Assembly: GCF_016584085.1 (NCBI RefSeq)
Contig: NZ_NRSJ01000005.1
Coordinates: 123,878 to 187,877, forward strand
Direction of reading: 5' to 3'
Length of the DNA stretch: 64,000 nucleotides
DNA from: Halochromatium glycolicum
GTDB lineage: Bacteria > Pseudomonadota > Gammaproteobacteria > Chromatiales > Chromatiaceae
A program made the translations under genes and the position numbers. Under the pieces are notes generated by a model that did no database searches, was not told the origin of the DNA, and saw only the letters and a program-made list of their open reading frames with translations. This document shows positions 10,194 through 22,398 of the stretch, piece by piece. How positions within the stretch are numbered: the stretch's first letter is position 1; the number at the start of each line of letters is the position of its first letter.

Positions 10194-11023
10194 TCAGACA
10201 TGTTCCGCCACCCTGTCCGTGGTATCGATGGCCGTACGCAGCTCACCGAGAAAGACGCCGATCGTCGCCGCGATCTCCTCGGCACGGCCCTCCCCGGCCA
10301 GGGTCTCGATCTGCCCGACGATCGCGCTGCCGACGATCACCGCATCGGCGACCTGGGCCACCTGGGCAGCCGTCGCCGCGTCCTTGATCCCGAAGCCGAC
10401 CCCGACCGGCAGCGCGATCTGGGCGCGTATCGCATCCAATTTGCCCCCAACCTCCTCGACATCGAGATTGCCGGCCCCAGTCACCCCTTTGACCGAGACA
10501 TAGTAGACGAAGCCCGACGCAACCTCGCCGATCGCGTTGATGCGCGCCGCATCCGAGGTCGGCGCGAGTAGATAGACGAGATCCAGACCTTGCGTCTTCA
10601 TCGCCGCGACCAGCTCGTGGCTCTCCTCCGGCGGAGCGTCGACGATCAGGGCGCCGTCAATACCGGCCTCGCGCGCCGCGCTGGCGAACGGCACGCTGCC
10701 CATCACCTCGATCGGGTTCAGATAGCCCATCAGCACGACCGGCGTCTCGCGATCGGTCTCGCGGAATCGCCGCACCAGCGCCAGCACATCGCGCAGCGAG
10801 ACGCCATTGGCCAATGCACGCTCGGTCGCCCGCTGGATCACCGGCCCATCGGCGATCGGGTCCGAGAACGGCACGCCGAGCTCGATCAGATCGGCCCCGG
10901 CCGCGACCATCTGCTGCATCAGCGCGAGGCTGACCTCGAGGTCGGGGTCACCGGCCGTGACGAATGGGACCAGCGCGGTACGTCCCTCCTCGCGCAGCCG
11001 TTCGAAGGTCGTTTGGATGCGGC

Positions 11024-11027
<4 letters not shown>
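10194..11027 (-). CDS. trpA: Tryptophan synthase alpha chain
   Basis: It cleaves indole-3-glycerol phosphate to indole and glyceraldehyde 3-phosphate and passes indole to TrpB. The 277-residue TIM barrel has the catalytic Glu and Asp in [16 protein letters not shown] (about residues 46-61) and the phosphate-binding GFGIKDA. Its start overlaps the trpB stop by four bases, so the two are translationally coupled as expected for an alpha2-beta2 complex. Confidence 0.97.
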
Positions 11028-12251
<1,224 letters not shown>

Positions 12252-12268
<17 letters not shown>

Positions 12269-12878
12269 CACGTACCCCATTCATGAATGCTGTCATCTTC
12301 TCGCGGTCCTTGAGGCCCTTCGTCTGCTCGATGCCGCCGCTGACATCGACGGCATGCGGGCGCAGCCGCCGGATCGCCTCGCTCACATTCTCGGCCTGCA
12401 GCCCGCCCGCAAGGATGCAGCGCGCGGCCAGGCTGGACGGCACCCAGTCCCAGTTGAATCGCCGGCCTGTCCCGCCGGCCAGGGCGGGATCATAGGTGTC
12501 GAACAGCAGCGAGGAGGCGCCGATGTAACGCTGTGCCTCGGCCTCGAGGTCGATCCCCGGACGGACCGCGATCGCCTTGATCCATGGCCGGCCGAAGCTG
12601 CGGCAGTATTCCGCCGGCTCTTGACCATGAAACTGCAGCGCGCCGAGCGGCACAGTCTTGAGCACTGCCCGCACCCGCTCTGGCGGCGCATCAACGAACA
12701 ACCCGACCGCAGTGACGAAGGCAGGCAAGGCCGCCGTGAGCTGCGCCGCCTGCTCCAGCGCGACGACGCGCGGGCTCGCAGCGTGGAAGACCAGTCCGAC
12801 CGCATCGACGCCCACCGCGACCGCTGCATCGATGTCGACGAGACGCGTCAGACCGCAAAACTTGACCCGCGTTCGCAT
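12252..12878 (-). CDS. trpF: Phosphoribosylanthranilate isomerase
   Basis: It performs the Amadori rearrangement in tryptophan synthesis. At 208 residues it is full length. The general base Cys sits in the N-terminal VKFCGLTR and the general acid Asp in [10 protein letters not shown] near residue 177; phosphate-binding [11 protein letters not shown] is present. It is first of a trpF-trpB-trpA-accD-folC run. The 186 bases upstream, before truA, contain an AT-rich patch (CTAAATTAAATCA) that could hold its promoter. Confidence 0.96.
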
Positions 12879-13064
12879 CGAGACTGATTCCGACCGCCCA
12901 AACCCTAAATTAAATCACAGCCGGGGATGCGGCGTCCGAAGCTGCTTTGTCCGGCATTCACCCCCATTCCGCCGCCGTGCTGCACTAAGAAGCTGTCCAT
13001 CAACTTCTTCCCGATTTACGGGCCAGAGCTGGGCGATCATCGGGAAGTAGAAAATGGACAGCCA

Positions 13065-13940
13065 CTAAGACCGGAGCTCGGGCCCGCACATGACCAAGCC
13101 AGAGCAAGACGCCTCGACCTGGGGCAAGCCGCCTGCAACGGCAGGAGGCAGACCAGAGGACGCTGTATAATCGACCTGCGTCAGATAAAGGCCGTGCGCC
13201 GGGGCCGTCACGCCGCCCCGGGTACGATCCTTCAGCGCGAGCAGCTCGGCGGTCCAGCCGGCCGACGCCTCACCCCGCCCGACCGCCATCAGCACCCCGA
13301 CGATATTCCGGACCATATGGTGCAGAAAGCCGTCGGCACCGATGGTCAGCTCGAGCAACGCCCCCTGTTCCCGCAGCCGCAGATACCGGACGGTCCGCAC
13401 CGGGCTCTTGGCCTGACAGGCCAGCGCGCGAAAGCTCGTAAAGTCATGCCGACCGATCAAAGCCCGCGCGGCTTCTTGCATCCGCGCGACATCCAGCGGC
13501 CGGTGCGTCCAGAGCGCGCGGCCGTGCCAAAGCGCTGAGCGCAGCGGCTGCCGCAGGATCAGGTAGCGGTAATGCCGGCCTTCGGCCGAGAAACGTGCAT
13601 GAAACGTCGGATCGACCTCGGCGGCCCATTGCACCGCAACATCGTCCGGCAGGTTGGTATTGACGCCCAGCGTCCAGGCTCGCTCGGGACGCATCGCCAT
13701 CGTATCGAAATGGACGACCTGGCCAGTGGCGTGCACGCCGGCGTCGGTTCGACCGGCACAGTGGACCCGGATGGGCTCGTTCGCAACCCGCGACAACGCC
13801 TCCTCGAGCACCTGCTGAACCGTCAGCGCATGATGCTGAAACTGCCAGCCGGCATAGCGCGCGCCAAGATACTCGACGCCGAGCGCGATCCGACGCCGCG
13901 CGTCGGCCTGTTGCGGCCTATCCGTGCTCATCTGAGCCAT
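13065..13940 (-). CDS. truA: tRNA pseudouridine(38-40) synthase
   Basis: It isomerises uridines 38-40 in the tRNA anticodon stem-loop. The catalytic Asp lies in CAGRTDAGVHA near residue 64. Core strands GVEYLGARYAGWQ and VPNFHARF-like FHARFSAEGRHYRY are intact. Length 291 is slightly long because of a ~25-residue C-terminal tail ending in GPELRS. It sits just downstream of fimV, as in Pseudomonas. Confidence 0.96.
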   Translation of the reverse strand: MAQMSTDRPQQADARRRIALGVEYLGARYAGWQFQHHALTVQQVLEEALSRVANEPIRVHCAGRTDAGVHATGQVVHFDTMAMRPERAWTLGVNTNLPDDVAVQWAAEVDPTFHARFSAEGRHYRYLILRQPLRSALWHGRALWTHRPLDVARMQEAARALIGRHDFTSFRALACQAKSPVRTVRYLRLREQGALLELTIGADGFLHHMVRNIVGVLMAVGRGEASAGWTAELLALKDRTRGGVTAPAHGLYLTQVDYTASSGLPPAVAGGLPQVEASCSGLVMCGPELRS

Positions 13941-13967
13941 CTCGACTCCCGCCCCAGAGCCAGCCGG

Positions 13968-16900
13968 TCATCCGCTTGGGTCATCGCTACCCAGCCGTGC
14001 CAGCAGCGCCCCGGCCTCCTGGCGCTGTTCCTCGCGACCTTCGGCAACGACCTCGTTGAGGATCGTCGCCGCTGCCTCGGAATCGCCCATATCGAGATAC
14101 GCCCGCGCGAGATCGAGCTTCAGCGACACCTCATCCCAGTCTTCGCTCTCGAGCGGCCAGCCGCCATCCGCATCGCTGGCGCCGCTCGGCGCAGTTGGCG
14201 GAATCAAGACAGCCTCGGCCGACTCGCCCGACTCGTTCGCCGATGTCGCCGTCAGTGAACGCTCAAGCTCAACCGCCTCATCCGGCAGCCCGCTGAGCGT
14301 TGGCAGCTCCAACGGTTCATCCTGCTCGCGCTCAAGGCTAGGGCCCTTCACCGCAGCCGGCCCAGCCACAGCCCGGTCAGCCACAGCCCGGTCAGCCGCA
14401 ACCGGATCAGCCGCAACCGGATCAGCCGCAACCGGATCAGCCGTAACCGGGGCAGCCGCACCTAGGTCAGCTGCGGCAGAGTCGGTCACACCAGTGTGCG
14501 CAGACTCATCCATCAGATCGCCGAGCGCGGCGAGATCGAGCTCGAGCCGCTCCTTGTCGTTGAGCTCCGAATCGTCAGACACGTGATCGCGATCGGCCTC
14601 GTCGATCAGCTCTGGGATAGGCAGACCGCGCGGCGCAGACCCCTCGCGGGCTGCGTCGGTCTCCGGGGACGAACTGAGCGGATCGCTCGCGGCATAGCCC
14701 CCCTTTTCAAGGCCGTCGAGCTCATCAAGATCGAGAAACAGCTCGTCCGACTCCGCCCCCTGAGCCGACTCCTCAGGTGCCTCAGGGGCTCGCTCGGGCA
14801 TCACCTGCTGGGTTGGAGCCGACGCGAGCTCAAGGTCAGGTGCAGGCGCGGCATCGACCGGAGCATCAGGCCTGGAAGACCGGGCGGACGGCCGATCCGG
14901 GTCTGGCAGGGCGTCCAGCGTCAGGGGCTCCTCCTCATCGGCAGAGACCCCTGCCCCGACGGCATCGAACGCGCCCTGGATCTGTGCCCAGCGTTCCGGG
15001 TCCACCTCCGGATCACCGGCCGCTCGCATCTCATCGGCGAGGGAGGCCAGCGCCTGCTCATCCTTTGCCGCCGCATAGATCTCGGCCAGCTTGAAGCGCA
15101 GCTGCGGGCTCGGCTGCTCAGCGGCAATCTCGTTGAGGACATGCGCGGCATCACGATAACGGCCGTAACCGAGGTAGATATCGGCTTCCGCCAACCGATC
15201 GAGCGGCTCGTGGTCTTCCGGGCCGGGCGCCACGGTCTCGGCCTCGACCTCGGTCTCGGTGTCGGTGTCGGTGTCAACCACCGTCTTGCTTGGTTTGGTC
15301 GGCGACAAGGGCCCGACGACCAGGGCGTTCGGCAACGGCCTGGTCGTCGGGCGTTCGGGCTCCAGATGCTGCGCATTGGGCGCGTCGGCTGAAGGGCCTT
15401 CGCCGGCGTCGGTGTCCTCTTCCAGGGCAGGCGTTGCGGCGAGCTGGGCCTGCTGGCGTCGCCGTTGAATCAGCAGCGCCAGCAGGACCAAGACGATCGC
15501 ACCGCCCGCTACCGGCATTGCCCAAGCGGGTAGCGAATCGAGCCACCCCTTGATCAGCGCAGACGGCTCTGGCTCGCTCTGCTGCTCCGGAACTGTCCGC
15601 GCGGCAGTAGCCGTTTCCGATTGCGGTCTCGACTCGATCTCAGGCGCCGGCGAAGCTGGCTCGACAGCGGCCGCGCGCTCCCTCTGTCCAGACTCGGCCG
15701 CAGCAGCGGTCTCAGAATGCCCATCGGCAGTTCGCTCCTGGGCGGCCGAATCGGTCGCGCCTTCTGCCCGCTCAGAGGGCGAGGCGGGCGTGGCCGCACC
15801 GTTCTCAGCGGTGGCAGTAGCCTCGTCTACGGCGGCATCAGCCTCATCCAAGGCGGCATCAGCCTCATCAGCGCGGGCATCGATATCAGCGGACTGAGAG
15901 GCGGCCCCTGTGAGCGCCAACTGCGCAAGCTGCTGATTGCGCAACGCGAGCAAGCGCTGGATATCATCGAGCCGCGCCTCGAGTGCGCGAATGCGCTCTC
16001 GGAGCTCGGTCGCCTCCTGACGATTGGCCTCGCTTGCTTCGCGCACCAGCAGCATCTCGGCCTCGAGCTCTGCAGCACCAGGCGGCGTCGTCGCCGCTGG
16101 CTGGGCAGTCTCAGCCCCCTGCGTTGCGGCAGCCTGAGCCAACCCCTCGCTCGCGCCCCCCGCCGTCTCCCACCCGTCGCCGGTCGCGATTCGCAGCTCG
16201 ACATCGCGATCGGTCAGCGGCGCTCGCGCGACGTCCCGACCGGCCAGTGCAGCGCGATAGACGCGAACTGCAGTTTCCGGATCGAGCACGAACAGCTCGG
16301 CAGCACTCGGGATACTCAGCTCCGCCCCCAGCCGCAACCGATTGATATCACCACCGAGGAAGGCGTGCTGGTTGTTTCGGTAGAGTGCAAGCGCCGTCTG
16401 CTCGACCGTTGCGCCGGGCGGCGCGATCTGCCGAGCGATGCGCGCCAGTCCGGCACCCGGCGGTACCGGACCGACATGCAGCGGGAAGCGGACCTCCGAG
16501 GCCGACGCAGGGACCTGAACCCGTGCCGCGCGACCCTCGTCGGTCAGCTCGGACGCTTGCGAAGGGACCGAGGACGGCGCAGATTGCTGATCCTCGGGCC
16601 CAGATCGGCCGGAACCGGCCTCAGCCGCCTGCACAAACGGTGACGACCGCGTTTGCTGACTCCGCGGAGTCAGGCCCTGACGCGGCTGGCTCTCCCGGGC
16701 GTTTCGGGCGCCGCCGACAGCAGGCGGATCGAGCAACACGGCGTATTCCTTGAGCAGACGCCCATCAGGCCAGACGACCTCGACCAACATATCGAGATAG
16801 GGCTCGCGAACGGGCTCCCGCGTCACGACCTGAATGATGGGCTCGCCTCCGGGCCCGATCATCGGCCTGAACTGCAGTCGGGTCAGCGAGTGTGGCCGCT

Positions 16901-17159
16901 CAATGCCGGCCTGCTCAAACGCCGAGCGGCTCGCGAGGCTGGCCTTGACGTTATCGAGACCGTTCTCGTCGACATCGAAGAGCCTGATCTCGCCGTAGAA
17001 AGGCTGATTCAGCGCAGACTGGGTGCGCATCTCGCCGACGCCGAGGGCGCCGGCCGGCTCGCCCCAGAGCAGGCAAAGGATCGCGAAGAGCGAGCCCAGC
17101 CCGATCGCTGCCTGCGCAACGATCCTATCTGAATTGTCACTGGACGACGCCCCGCGCAC
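13968..17159 (-). CDS. fimV: FimV/HubP-family polar peptidoglycan-associated protein
   Basis: A 1063-residue polar scaffold protein, required in relatives for type IV pilus assembly and polar landmarking. A hydrophobic segment (about 12-38) acts as signal. The conserved N-terminal FimV region (LGVGEMRTQSALNQPF) is followed by a LysM-like segment (about 215-290, QTALALYRNNQHAF), a coiled coil (about 370-410), a single membrane helix near residue 555 (WAMPVAGGAIVLVLLALL) and an acidic cytoplasmic part. The C-terminal TPR-like FimV motif KLDLARAYLDMGDSEAAATIL is intact. A tandem repeat interrupts the acidic part. It lies between asd and truA. Confidence 0.92.
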   Translation of the reverse strand: MRGASSSDNSDRIVAQAAIGLGSLFAILCLLWGEPAGALGVGEMRTQSALNQPFYGEIRLFDVDENGLDNVKASLASRSAFEQAGIERPHSLTRLQFRPMIGPGGEPIIQVVTREPVREPYLDMLVEVVWPDGRLLKEYAVLLDPPAVGGARNARESQPRQGLTPRSQQTRSSPFVQAAEAGSGRSGPEDQQSAPSSVPSQASELTDEGRAARVQVPASASEVRFPLHVGPVPPGAGLARIARQIAPPGATVEQTALALYRNNQHAFLGGDINRLRLGAELSIPSAAELFVLDPETAVRVYRAALAGRDVARAPLTDRDVELRIATGDGWETAGGASEGLAQAAATQGAETAQPAATTPPGAAELEAEMLLVREASEANRQEATELRERIRALEARLDDIQRLLALRNQQLAQLALTGAASQSADIDARADEADAALDEADAAVDEATATAENGAATPASPSERAEGATDSAAQERTADGHSETAAAAESGQRERAAAVEPASPAPEIESRPQSETATAARTVPEQQSEPEPSALIKGWLDSLPAWAMPVAGGAIVLVLLALLIQRRRQQAQLAATPALEEDTDAGEGPSADAPNAQHLEPERPTTRPLPNALVVGPLSPTKPSKTVVDTDTDTETEVEAETVAPGPEDHEPLDRLAEADIYLGYGRYRDAAHVLNEIAAEQPSPQLRFKLAEIYAAAKDEQALASLADEMRAAGDPEVDPERWAQIQGAFDAVGAGVSADEEEPLTLDALPDPDRPSARSSRPDAPVDAAPAPDLELASAPTQQVMPERAPEAPEESAQGAESDELFLDLDELDGLEKGGYAASDPLSSSPETDAAREGSAPRGLPIPELIDEADRDHVSDDSELNDKERLELDLAALGDLMDESAHTGVTDSAAADLGAAAPVTADPVAADPVAADPVAADRAVADRAVAGPAAVKGPSLEREQDEPLELPTLSGLPDEAVELERSLTATSANESGESAEAVLIPPTAPSGASDADGGWPLESEDWDEVSLKLDLARAYLDMGDSEAAATILNEVVAEGREEQRQEAGALLARLGSDDPSG
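14361..14480 (-). repeat. 15-bp tandem repeat inside fimV
   Basis: Eight consecutive 15-base units, consensus ATCAGCCGCAACCGG on the plus strand, encode the pentapeptide (V/A)A(D)(P/R)(V/A) on the minus strand. The middle copies are identical and the outer ones degenerate, typical of slippage. Because 15 is a multiple of three, copy-number change would lengthen or shorten the acidic cytoplasmic linker without breaking the frame. Confidence 0.9.
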
Positions 17160-17169
17160 CGGCGCGCCG

Positions 17170-18288
17170 TTACCGCTCGAGCAGCAACCTAAGCATCCGG
17201 CGCAGCGGCTCGGCCGCGCCCCATAGCAACTGATCCCCGACCGTGAAGGCGTTCAGGTACTCCGGCCCCATCGCCATGCGGCGCAACCGCCCGACCGGGA
17301 TCATCAGATCGCCGGTCACCGCCGCCGGCGAGAGCTCGGCGAGGGTCTGCTCGCGCTCGTTCGGGATCACCTTGACCCAGGCGTTGGCCTCGGCCAGCAT
17401 CCCCATGACCTCGTCGACCGGGATCGCGCGCTTGAGCTTCAGCGTCAGCCCCTGGCTATGGCAGCGCATCGAGCCGATGCGCACGCAGGTGCCGTCGATC
17501 GGGATCGGCTGCTCACCGCGGTCGAGGATCTTGTTGGTCTCGACGCCGCCCTTCCATTCCTCCTTCGACTGGCCGGTCTCCATCGCCTTGTCGATCCACG
17601 GGATCAGGCTGCCGGCGAGCGGCACGCCGAAGGCGTCGGCCGGAAAGTCCCCGGCACGCATCGCCGCGGTGACGGCACGGTCGATCGCGAGGATCGAGCT
17701 GCGCGGATCGGCCAGCAGCTCGGCCGCAGCGCCCTCGAGCGCGCCCATCTGCGACAACAGCTCGCGCATGTTGCGCGCGCCGGCGCCGGAGGCGGCCTGA
17801 TAGGTCATCGCACTGACCCAGTCGACCAGATCGCGCCGCAGCAGCTCCCCGACCGCCATCAGCATCAGGCTGACCGTGCAATTGCCGCCAATGAAGTCGC
17901 GCTTGCCGTCCGCGAGCGCCTGCTCGATCACCTCGAGGTTGACCGGGTCGAGCACGATGGTGCTGTCCGGGCGCATGCGCAGGGTCGAGGCCGCGTCGAT
18001 CCAGTAGCCGAACCAGCCGCGCGCGCGCAGGTCGTCGAACACGGCGGAGGTGTAGTCGCCACCCTGACAGGTGACGATGCCATCCATCCCGGCCAGCGCC
18101 TCGAGATCCTGGGCATCGAGCAGCGGCGCCGCGCCCTGCCCGACATCCGGCCCCGGCTCGCCCTGCTGCGAGGTCGAGAAGAAGCACGCCTCCGGGATCA
18201 ATGCGAAGTCGTCCTCGGCGCGCATCCGGTCCATCAGGACCGAGCCCACCATCCCGCGCCAACCAACGAAGCCTACCCGTTTCATCAT
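17170..18288 (-). CDS. asd: Aspartate-semialdehyde dehydrogenase
   Basis: It reduces aspartyl phosphate to the semialdehyde that feeds lysine/peptidoglycan, threonine and methionine synthesis. The catalytic Cys is in GGNCTVSLM (about residue 133); the nucleotide loop GWRGMVGS is at the N-terminus. The RCHSQG motif and length of ~372 match the Gram-negative GAPDH-like Asd. Two ATGs in tandem (18288, 18285) follow an AGGGGG ribosome site; an even earlier GTG is possible. It sits between leuB and fimV. Confidence 0.96.
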   Translation of the reverse strand: MMKRVGFVGWRGMVGSVLMDRMRAEDDFALIPEACFFSTSQQGEPGPDVGQGAAPLLDAQDLEALAGMDGIVTCQGGDYTSAVFDDLRARGWFGYWIDAASTLRMRPDSTIVLDPVNLEVIEQALADGKRDFIGGNCTVSLMLMAVGELLRRDLVDWVSAMTYQAASGAGARNMRELLSQMGALEGAAAELLADPRSSILAIDRAVTAAMRAGDFPADAFGVPLAGSLIPWIDKAMETGQSKEEWKGGVETNKILDRGEQPIPIDGTCVRIGSMRCHSQGLTLKLKRAIPVDEVMGMLAEANAWVKVIPNEREQTLAELSPAAVTGDLMIPVGRLRRMAMGPEYLNAFTVGDQLLWGAAEPLRRMLRLLLER

Positions 18289-18294
18289 CACCCC

Positions 18295-19380
18295 CTAACT
18301 CGCTGCTCGCAAGGCGTCGACGACCGCATCGCCCATCGCCCGGGTCCCGACCGCGCTCGCTCCCGGGGCGGCGATATCCTTGGTGCGCAGACCGCGCTCG
18401 AGCACCGCCGAGACCGCCGCCTCGATGCGGTCGGCATGGTCCGGCTCACCGAGCGAGTAGCGCAGCATCATCGCGACCGAGAGCAGGGTCGCGAGCGGAT
18501 TCGCGGCGTCCTGTCCGGCAATGTCGGGCGCCGAGCCGTGGATCGGCTCGTACATGCCCTGACCGTCCGCGTTCAGCGACGCCGAGGGCAGCATCCCGAT
18601 CGAGCCGGTCAGCATCGCCGCCGCATCGGAGAGGATGTCCCCGAACATGTTCGTCGTCACCATCACATCGAACTGTTTCGGCGCCCGAACAAGCTGCATC
18701 GCCGCGTTATCGACGTACATGTGACTCAGTTCACAGTCCGGGTAATCACCGGCCACCCGGGTCGCGACCTCGCGCCAGAGCTCGGTGCACTCGAGCACGT
18801 TGGCCTTATCGACCGAGCAGACCCGCCGTCCGCGCTTCTGCGCGATCTCGAACGCGACCCGGCAGATGCGCTCGATCTCGCTTTCGGTATAGACCAGGCT
18901 GTTGAGGCCGCGGCGCTCGCCGTTCGCCAGGGTCTCGACGCCGCGCGGCTCACCGAAGTAGATGCCGCCGGTCAGCTCGCGCACAATCATGATGTCGAGC
19001 CCGGCAACCACCTCCGGCTTCAGCGTCGAGGCCTCGGCGAGCTGCGGATAGAGGATCGCCGGGCGCAGGTTCGCGAACAGCCCGAGCCCCGAGCGCAGAC
19101 CGAGCAGCCCCTTCTCCGGGCGCAAGGCGATCTCGAGCGGCTCCCATTTCGGGCCGCCGACGGCGCCGAGCAGCACCGCATCGGCGGTCTTGGCCAGGGC
19201 CAGGGTCTGGTCCGGCAGCGGATGCCCGGCGGCGTCATAGGCGGCGCCGCCGACCAGCGCCTCTTCGGTCTCGATCGCGAGTCCGAAGTCGGTGCGCAGG
19301 CAGTCGAGCAGTTTGACGGCCTCGGCGACGATCTCCGGGCCGATGCCGTCGCCGGGCAGGATCAGGATCTTCTTGGTCAA
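18295..19380 (-). CDS. leuB: 3-isopropylmalate dehydrogenase
   Basis: It oxidises and decarboxylates 3-isopropylmalate in leucine synthesis. The 361-residue protein carries [12 protein letters not shown] at the start, [22 protein letters not shown] in the substrate region and [12 protein letters not shown] near the nucleotide site. The best start at 19380 is TTG, preceded by GGAG at a 6-base spacing; no ATG fits the family N-terminus. It is separated from leuD by ~270 bases rather than tightly linked. Confidence 0.97.
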   Translation of the reverse strand: MTKKILILPGDGIGPEIVAEAVKLLDCLRTDFGLAIETEEALVGGAAYDAAGHPLPDQTLALAKTADAVLLGAVGGPKWEPLEIALRPEKGLLGLRSGLGLFANLRPAILYPQLAEASTLKPEVVAGLDIMIVRELTGGIYFGEPRGVETLANGERRGLNSLVYTESEIERICRVAFEIAQKRGRRVCSVDKANVLECTELWREVATRVAGDYPDCELSHMYVDNAAMQLVRAPKQFDVMVTTNMFGDILSDAAAMLTGSIGMLPSASLNADGQGMYEPIHGSAPDIAGQDAANPLATLLSVAMMLRYSLGEPDHADRIEAAVSAVLERGLRTKDIAAPGASAVGTRAMGDAVVDALRAAS

Positions 19381-19654
19381 GCGTGTCTCCGTTCAGACAG
19401 GAATCGAGTGCGCAGCGGCGCCGCAGCCGGTGCGAGGCAAGCGCGAGTAGCCTGCGTCAATAGTGTTTGGCCATTTTTCCCTCAGAGGTGCACTACATCG
19501 GGATGCGCGCGGTCATGAGGGCATGACGACGAGAGCACCCCGAGTGTGAAGACACCCTTGGCGAAGCGATAGAAGACTCGCCACCCAAGCGGTCATGGGC
19601 ACCAGGCCGCAGTTCCGCGAGGGCCGCTCGCGTGTCAGAGACCACGTCATGCGA
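19381..19654 (-). other. leuB-leuD gap, possible toxin-gene remnant
   Basis: leuD and leuB are usually closely linked; here 274 bases separate them. On the minus strand one frame reads WRVFYRFAKGVFTLG (about 19535-19580), which resembles the core of small RelE/HigB-like toxins, and the neighbouring frame reads DTRAALAELRPG. No intact gene is present. It may be the decayed remains of a small toxin gene, which is a weak inference. Confidence 0.25.
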
Positions 19655-20308
19655 CTAGGCCGATACCGCCGACGCGAACAGCCAGGGCGCCTGCTCGCGC
19701 CGCCGCTGCTCATAGGCCGCGATCTCGGGCGCATGCTGCAGGGTCAGGCCGATATCGTCGAGCCCATTGATCAGGCAGTGCCTGTGGAAGGCATCGATCG
19801 GGAAGGCGATCGGCTCGCCGACACTGGGCCGCAACTGCTGCGCCTCGAGATCCACATCGATCTGGAGCGGCTGCTCGCCGCCGGCGCGCGCGAACAGGCT
19901 GTCGATCACGGCCTCATCGAGCACGATCGGCAGCAGCCCGTTCTTGATCGCATTCTGATGGAAGATGTCGGCGAAGCTCGGCGCCAGCAACACCCGGAAG
20001 CCATGATCGGCCAGGGCCCAGGGCGCATGCTCGCGCGAGGAGCCGCAGCCGAAGTTGCGCCGCGTGAGCAGGATCTCGGCGTTCGCATAGCGCGGGTCAT
20101 TGAGCACGAAATCCGGATTCAGCGGCCGGTTCGCGCAGTCCTGCCCGGGCTCGCCGTGATCCAGATAGCGCCACTCGTCGAACAGGTTCGGCCCAAAGCC
20201 GGTGCGGTGGATCGACTTCAGGAACTGCTTCGGGATGATCGCGTCGGTGTCGACATTGGCGCGATCGAGCGGCATCACGACGCCGCGGAATCGTTCGAAT
20301 GGCCTCAT
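19655..20308 (-). CDS. leuD: 3-isopropylmalate dehydratase small subunit
   Basis: The 217-residue swivel domain partners LeuC to isomerise isopropylmalate. Motifs [12 protein letters not shown] and [16 protein letters not shown] are intact. The start MRPFERFRG at 20308 overlaps the leuC stop by four bases (ATGA), giving translational coupling and fixing this start over any longer frame. Confidence 0.97.
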   Translation of the reverse strand: MRPFERFRGVVMPLDRANVDTDAIIPKQFLKSIHRTGFGPNLFDEWRYLDHGEPGQDCANRPLNPDFVLNDPRYANAEILLTRRNFGCGSSREHAPWALADHGFRVLLAPSFADIFHQNAIKNGLLPIVLDEAVIDSLFARAGGEQPLQIDVDLEAQQLRPSVGEPIAFPIDAFHRHCLINGLDDIGLTLQHAPEIAAYEQRRREQAPWLFASAVSA

Positions 20309-21729
20309 TGTTCGAGCTCCCGGACATCGACGAAGTGACCGGCCACGGCGGCCGCCGCCGCCATTGCCGGACTGACCAGATGGGTGCGCCCGCCCTGGCC
20401 CTGGCGGCCCTCGAAGTTGCGATTGCTGGTCGCGGCGCAGCGTTCGCCGGGCTCGAGCCGGTCGGCGTTCATCGCCAGGCACATCGAGCAGCCGGGCTCG
20501 CGCCACTCGAAGCCGGCATCGAGGAAGACCCGGTCCAGGCCCTCGGCCTCGGCCTGCTGCTTGACCAGCCCGGAGCCGGGCACGACCATCGCGAGCTTGA
20601 CCGAGGGCGCAACCTGCTTGCCCTTGGCGACCGCGGCGGCCGCGCGCAGGTCCTCGATGCGACCATTGGTGCAAGAACCGATGAAGACCTTGTCGATCGC
20701 GATCTCGGCGATCGGGGTGCGCGGCGTGAGCCCCATGTAGGTGAGCGCATGCCCATAGCTCGTCGCCTTGACCGGATCGGCGACCTCGGCCGGGTCCGGC
20801 ACGGCGCCGTCGACCGGCACCACCATCTCCGGCGAGGTGCCCCAGGTGACCTGCGGCCGGATCGAGGCCGCATCGATGCGCACGACGCGATCGTAGTCGG
20901 CACCGGGGTCGCTGTTCAGCGAGCGCCAATACTCGGCGGCGCGCTCGAACTCGGCGCCGGTCGGCGAGCGCGGGCGATCGCGCAGATAGTCGATGGTGTG
21001 CTCATCGATACCGACCAGCCCGGCGCGGGCGCCGGCCTCGATGCTCATGTTGCAGACGGTCATCCGCCCTTCCATGCTCAGCGCGTGGATCGCATCGCCG
21101 GCGTACTCGATCACATGGCCGGTGCCGCCGGCGGTGCCGATCTCGCCGATGATCGCGAGCACGATGTCCTTGGCGGTCACGCCCGGTCCCAGCTCGCCCT
21201 CGACGCTGACCAACATGCTCTTGGGCTTGCGCTGCAGCAGGCATTGGGTGGCCAGCACATGCTCGACCTCGGAGGTGCCGACGCCGAATGCGAGCGCGCC
21301 GAAGGCGCCGTGGGTCGAGGTGTGGCTGTCGCCGCAGACCACGGTCATGCCGGGATGAGTTAACCCCTGCTCGGGGCCGATCACATGGACGATGCCCTGG
21401 CGCGGATCACCCATGTCGAACAATTGGATGCCGAACTCGCGGCAGTTGGCCTCGAGCGTCTCGACCTGCAGCCGCGAGATCGGGTCGACGATGCCGAGAT
21501 GCCGGTCGCTGGTCGGGACGTTATGATCCGGCACCGCGAGGTTGGCCTCCGGCCGGCGCGGCTTGCGCCCGGCCAGGCGCAGGCCCTCAAAGGCCTGCGG
21601 CGAGGTGACCTCGTGCACCAGTTGCCGGTCGATGTACAGCAGGGCGGTACCGTGCTCATCGGTGCGCACGACATGATCGTCCCAGATCTTGTCGAAGAGT
21701 GTTCTTGGTTGGTCGCTGTGACCCGCCAT
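20305..21729 (-). CDS. leuC: 3-isopropylmalate dehydratase large subunit
   Basis: An aconitase-family enzyme with a [4Fe-4S] cluster. Cluster cysteines are seen in [12 protein letters not shown] and in CSMCLAMN. The 474-residue length is typical. The start [21 protein letters not shown] at 21729 is chosen from the conserved N-terminus; the frame stays open for ~940 bases upstream but that part is unlike LeuC and overlaps genes on the other strand. It heads the leuC-leuD-(leuB) group; its promoter must lie in 21730-21895. Confidence 0.97.
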   Translation of the reverse strand: MAGHSDQPRTLFDKIWDDHVVRTDEHGTALLYIDRQLVHEVTSPQAFEGLRLAGRKPRRPEANLAVPDHNVPTSDRHLGIVDPISRLQVETLEANCREFGIQLFDMGDPRQGIVHVIGPEQGLTHPGMTVVCGDSHTSTHGAFGALAFGVGTSEVEHVLATQCLLQRKPKSMLVSVEGELGPGVTAKDIVLAIIGEIGTAGGTGHVIEYAGDAIHALSMEGRMTVCNMSIEAGARAGLVGIDEHTIDYLRDRPRSPTGAEFERAAEYWRSLNSDPGADYDRVVRIDAASIRPQVTWGTSPEMVVPVDGAVPDPAEVADPVKATSYGHALTYMGLTPRTPIAEIAIDKVFIGSCTNGRIEDLRAAAAVAKGKQVAPSVKLAMVVPGSGLVKQQAEAEGLDRVFLDAGFEWREPGCSMCLAMNADRLEPGERCAATSNRNFEGRQGQGGRTHLVSPAMAAAAAVAGHFVDVRELEQ

Positions 21730-21895
21730 CGGGCGATGCTCCTCAAAACAGACAGACGCCGCAGCATAAACGGCCGGCACGAAACGCTCAATGGATGGGG
21801 TCAGTCGCCGAGCGCGTCGCTGCACGGCGCAGCGCGACAGCAGGTGCCGCAGCCCGCATACTGCCTTCCCCGTCATGCTCCGGAGTGACAGACCA

Positions 21896-22336
21896 ATGAC
21901 CACCGAACCCCCCTCGATCGGCCCCGGCAGACGGGTCCGGTTGCATCTGGCGATCCATCTCGAGGACGGCACCGAGGCGCTGTCGAGCCTCGATGGCGAG
22001 CCGCTCGAATTCCGAGTCGGCGACGGGACCCTCGCGCCTGGCCTGGAGTCGTTGCTGGACGGACTTTGCGCCGGCGCCGATGAGCAGTTCCTCGCCGATG
22101 GCAGTGCCCTGTTCGGCGAGCACGACCCGAGCCGCATCCAGCGCATCGCGCGCAGCGATCTCCCGCCCGACTTCGCGCCCGAGGAAGGCTTGGTGATCCA
22201 ATTCGAGACACCTGGCGGCCAGGAGCTCCCCGGCACGATCCTCGGCAGCGACAGCGACGGCGTCGAGGTCGATTTCAACCATCCGCTCGCGCGACGCGGC
22301 CTGCATATCCGGGCGCAGGTCCTGGATGTGTCTTGA
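21896..22336 (+). CDS. FKBP-type peptidyl-prolyl isomerase, SlpA-like
   Basis: The 146-residue protein has the two-part SlpA/SlyD fold: an FKBP domain with [28 protein letters not shown] at the start, an insert-in-flap chaperone domain (about 70-120), and the closing motif [19 protein letters not shown]. It would speed proline isomerisation and act as a cytoplasmic chaperone. Unlike SlyD it lacks a His-rich tail. The start MTTEPPSIG follows CGGAG about 12 bases upstream. It diverges from leuC. Confidence 0.9.
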   Translation: MTTEPPSIGPGRRVRLHLAIHLEDGTEALSSLDGEPLEFRVGDGTLAPGLESLLDGLCAGADEQFLADGSALFGEHDPSRIQRIARSDLPPDFAPEEGLVIQFETPGGQELPGTILGSDSDGVEVDFNHPLARRGLHIRAQVLDVS

Positions 22337-22398
22337 GTATACTGACGGCCCTTCTCGAAAGCCCCCTTCACGCTAGACGCACGGTAGAGCACAGCCCG

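Noticed and set aside
17458..19518. A 686-codon plus-strand frame across asd and leuB
   Set aside because: Both minus-strand genes are unmistakable; the plus-strand frame is a composition artefact.
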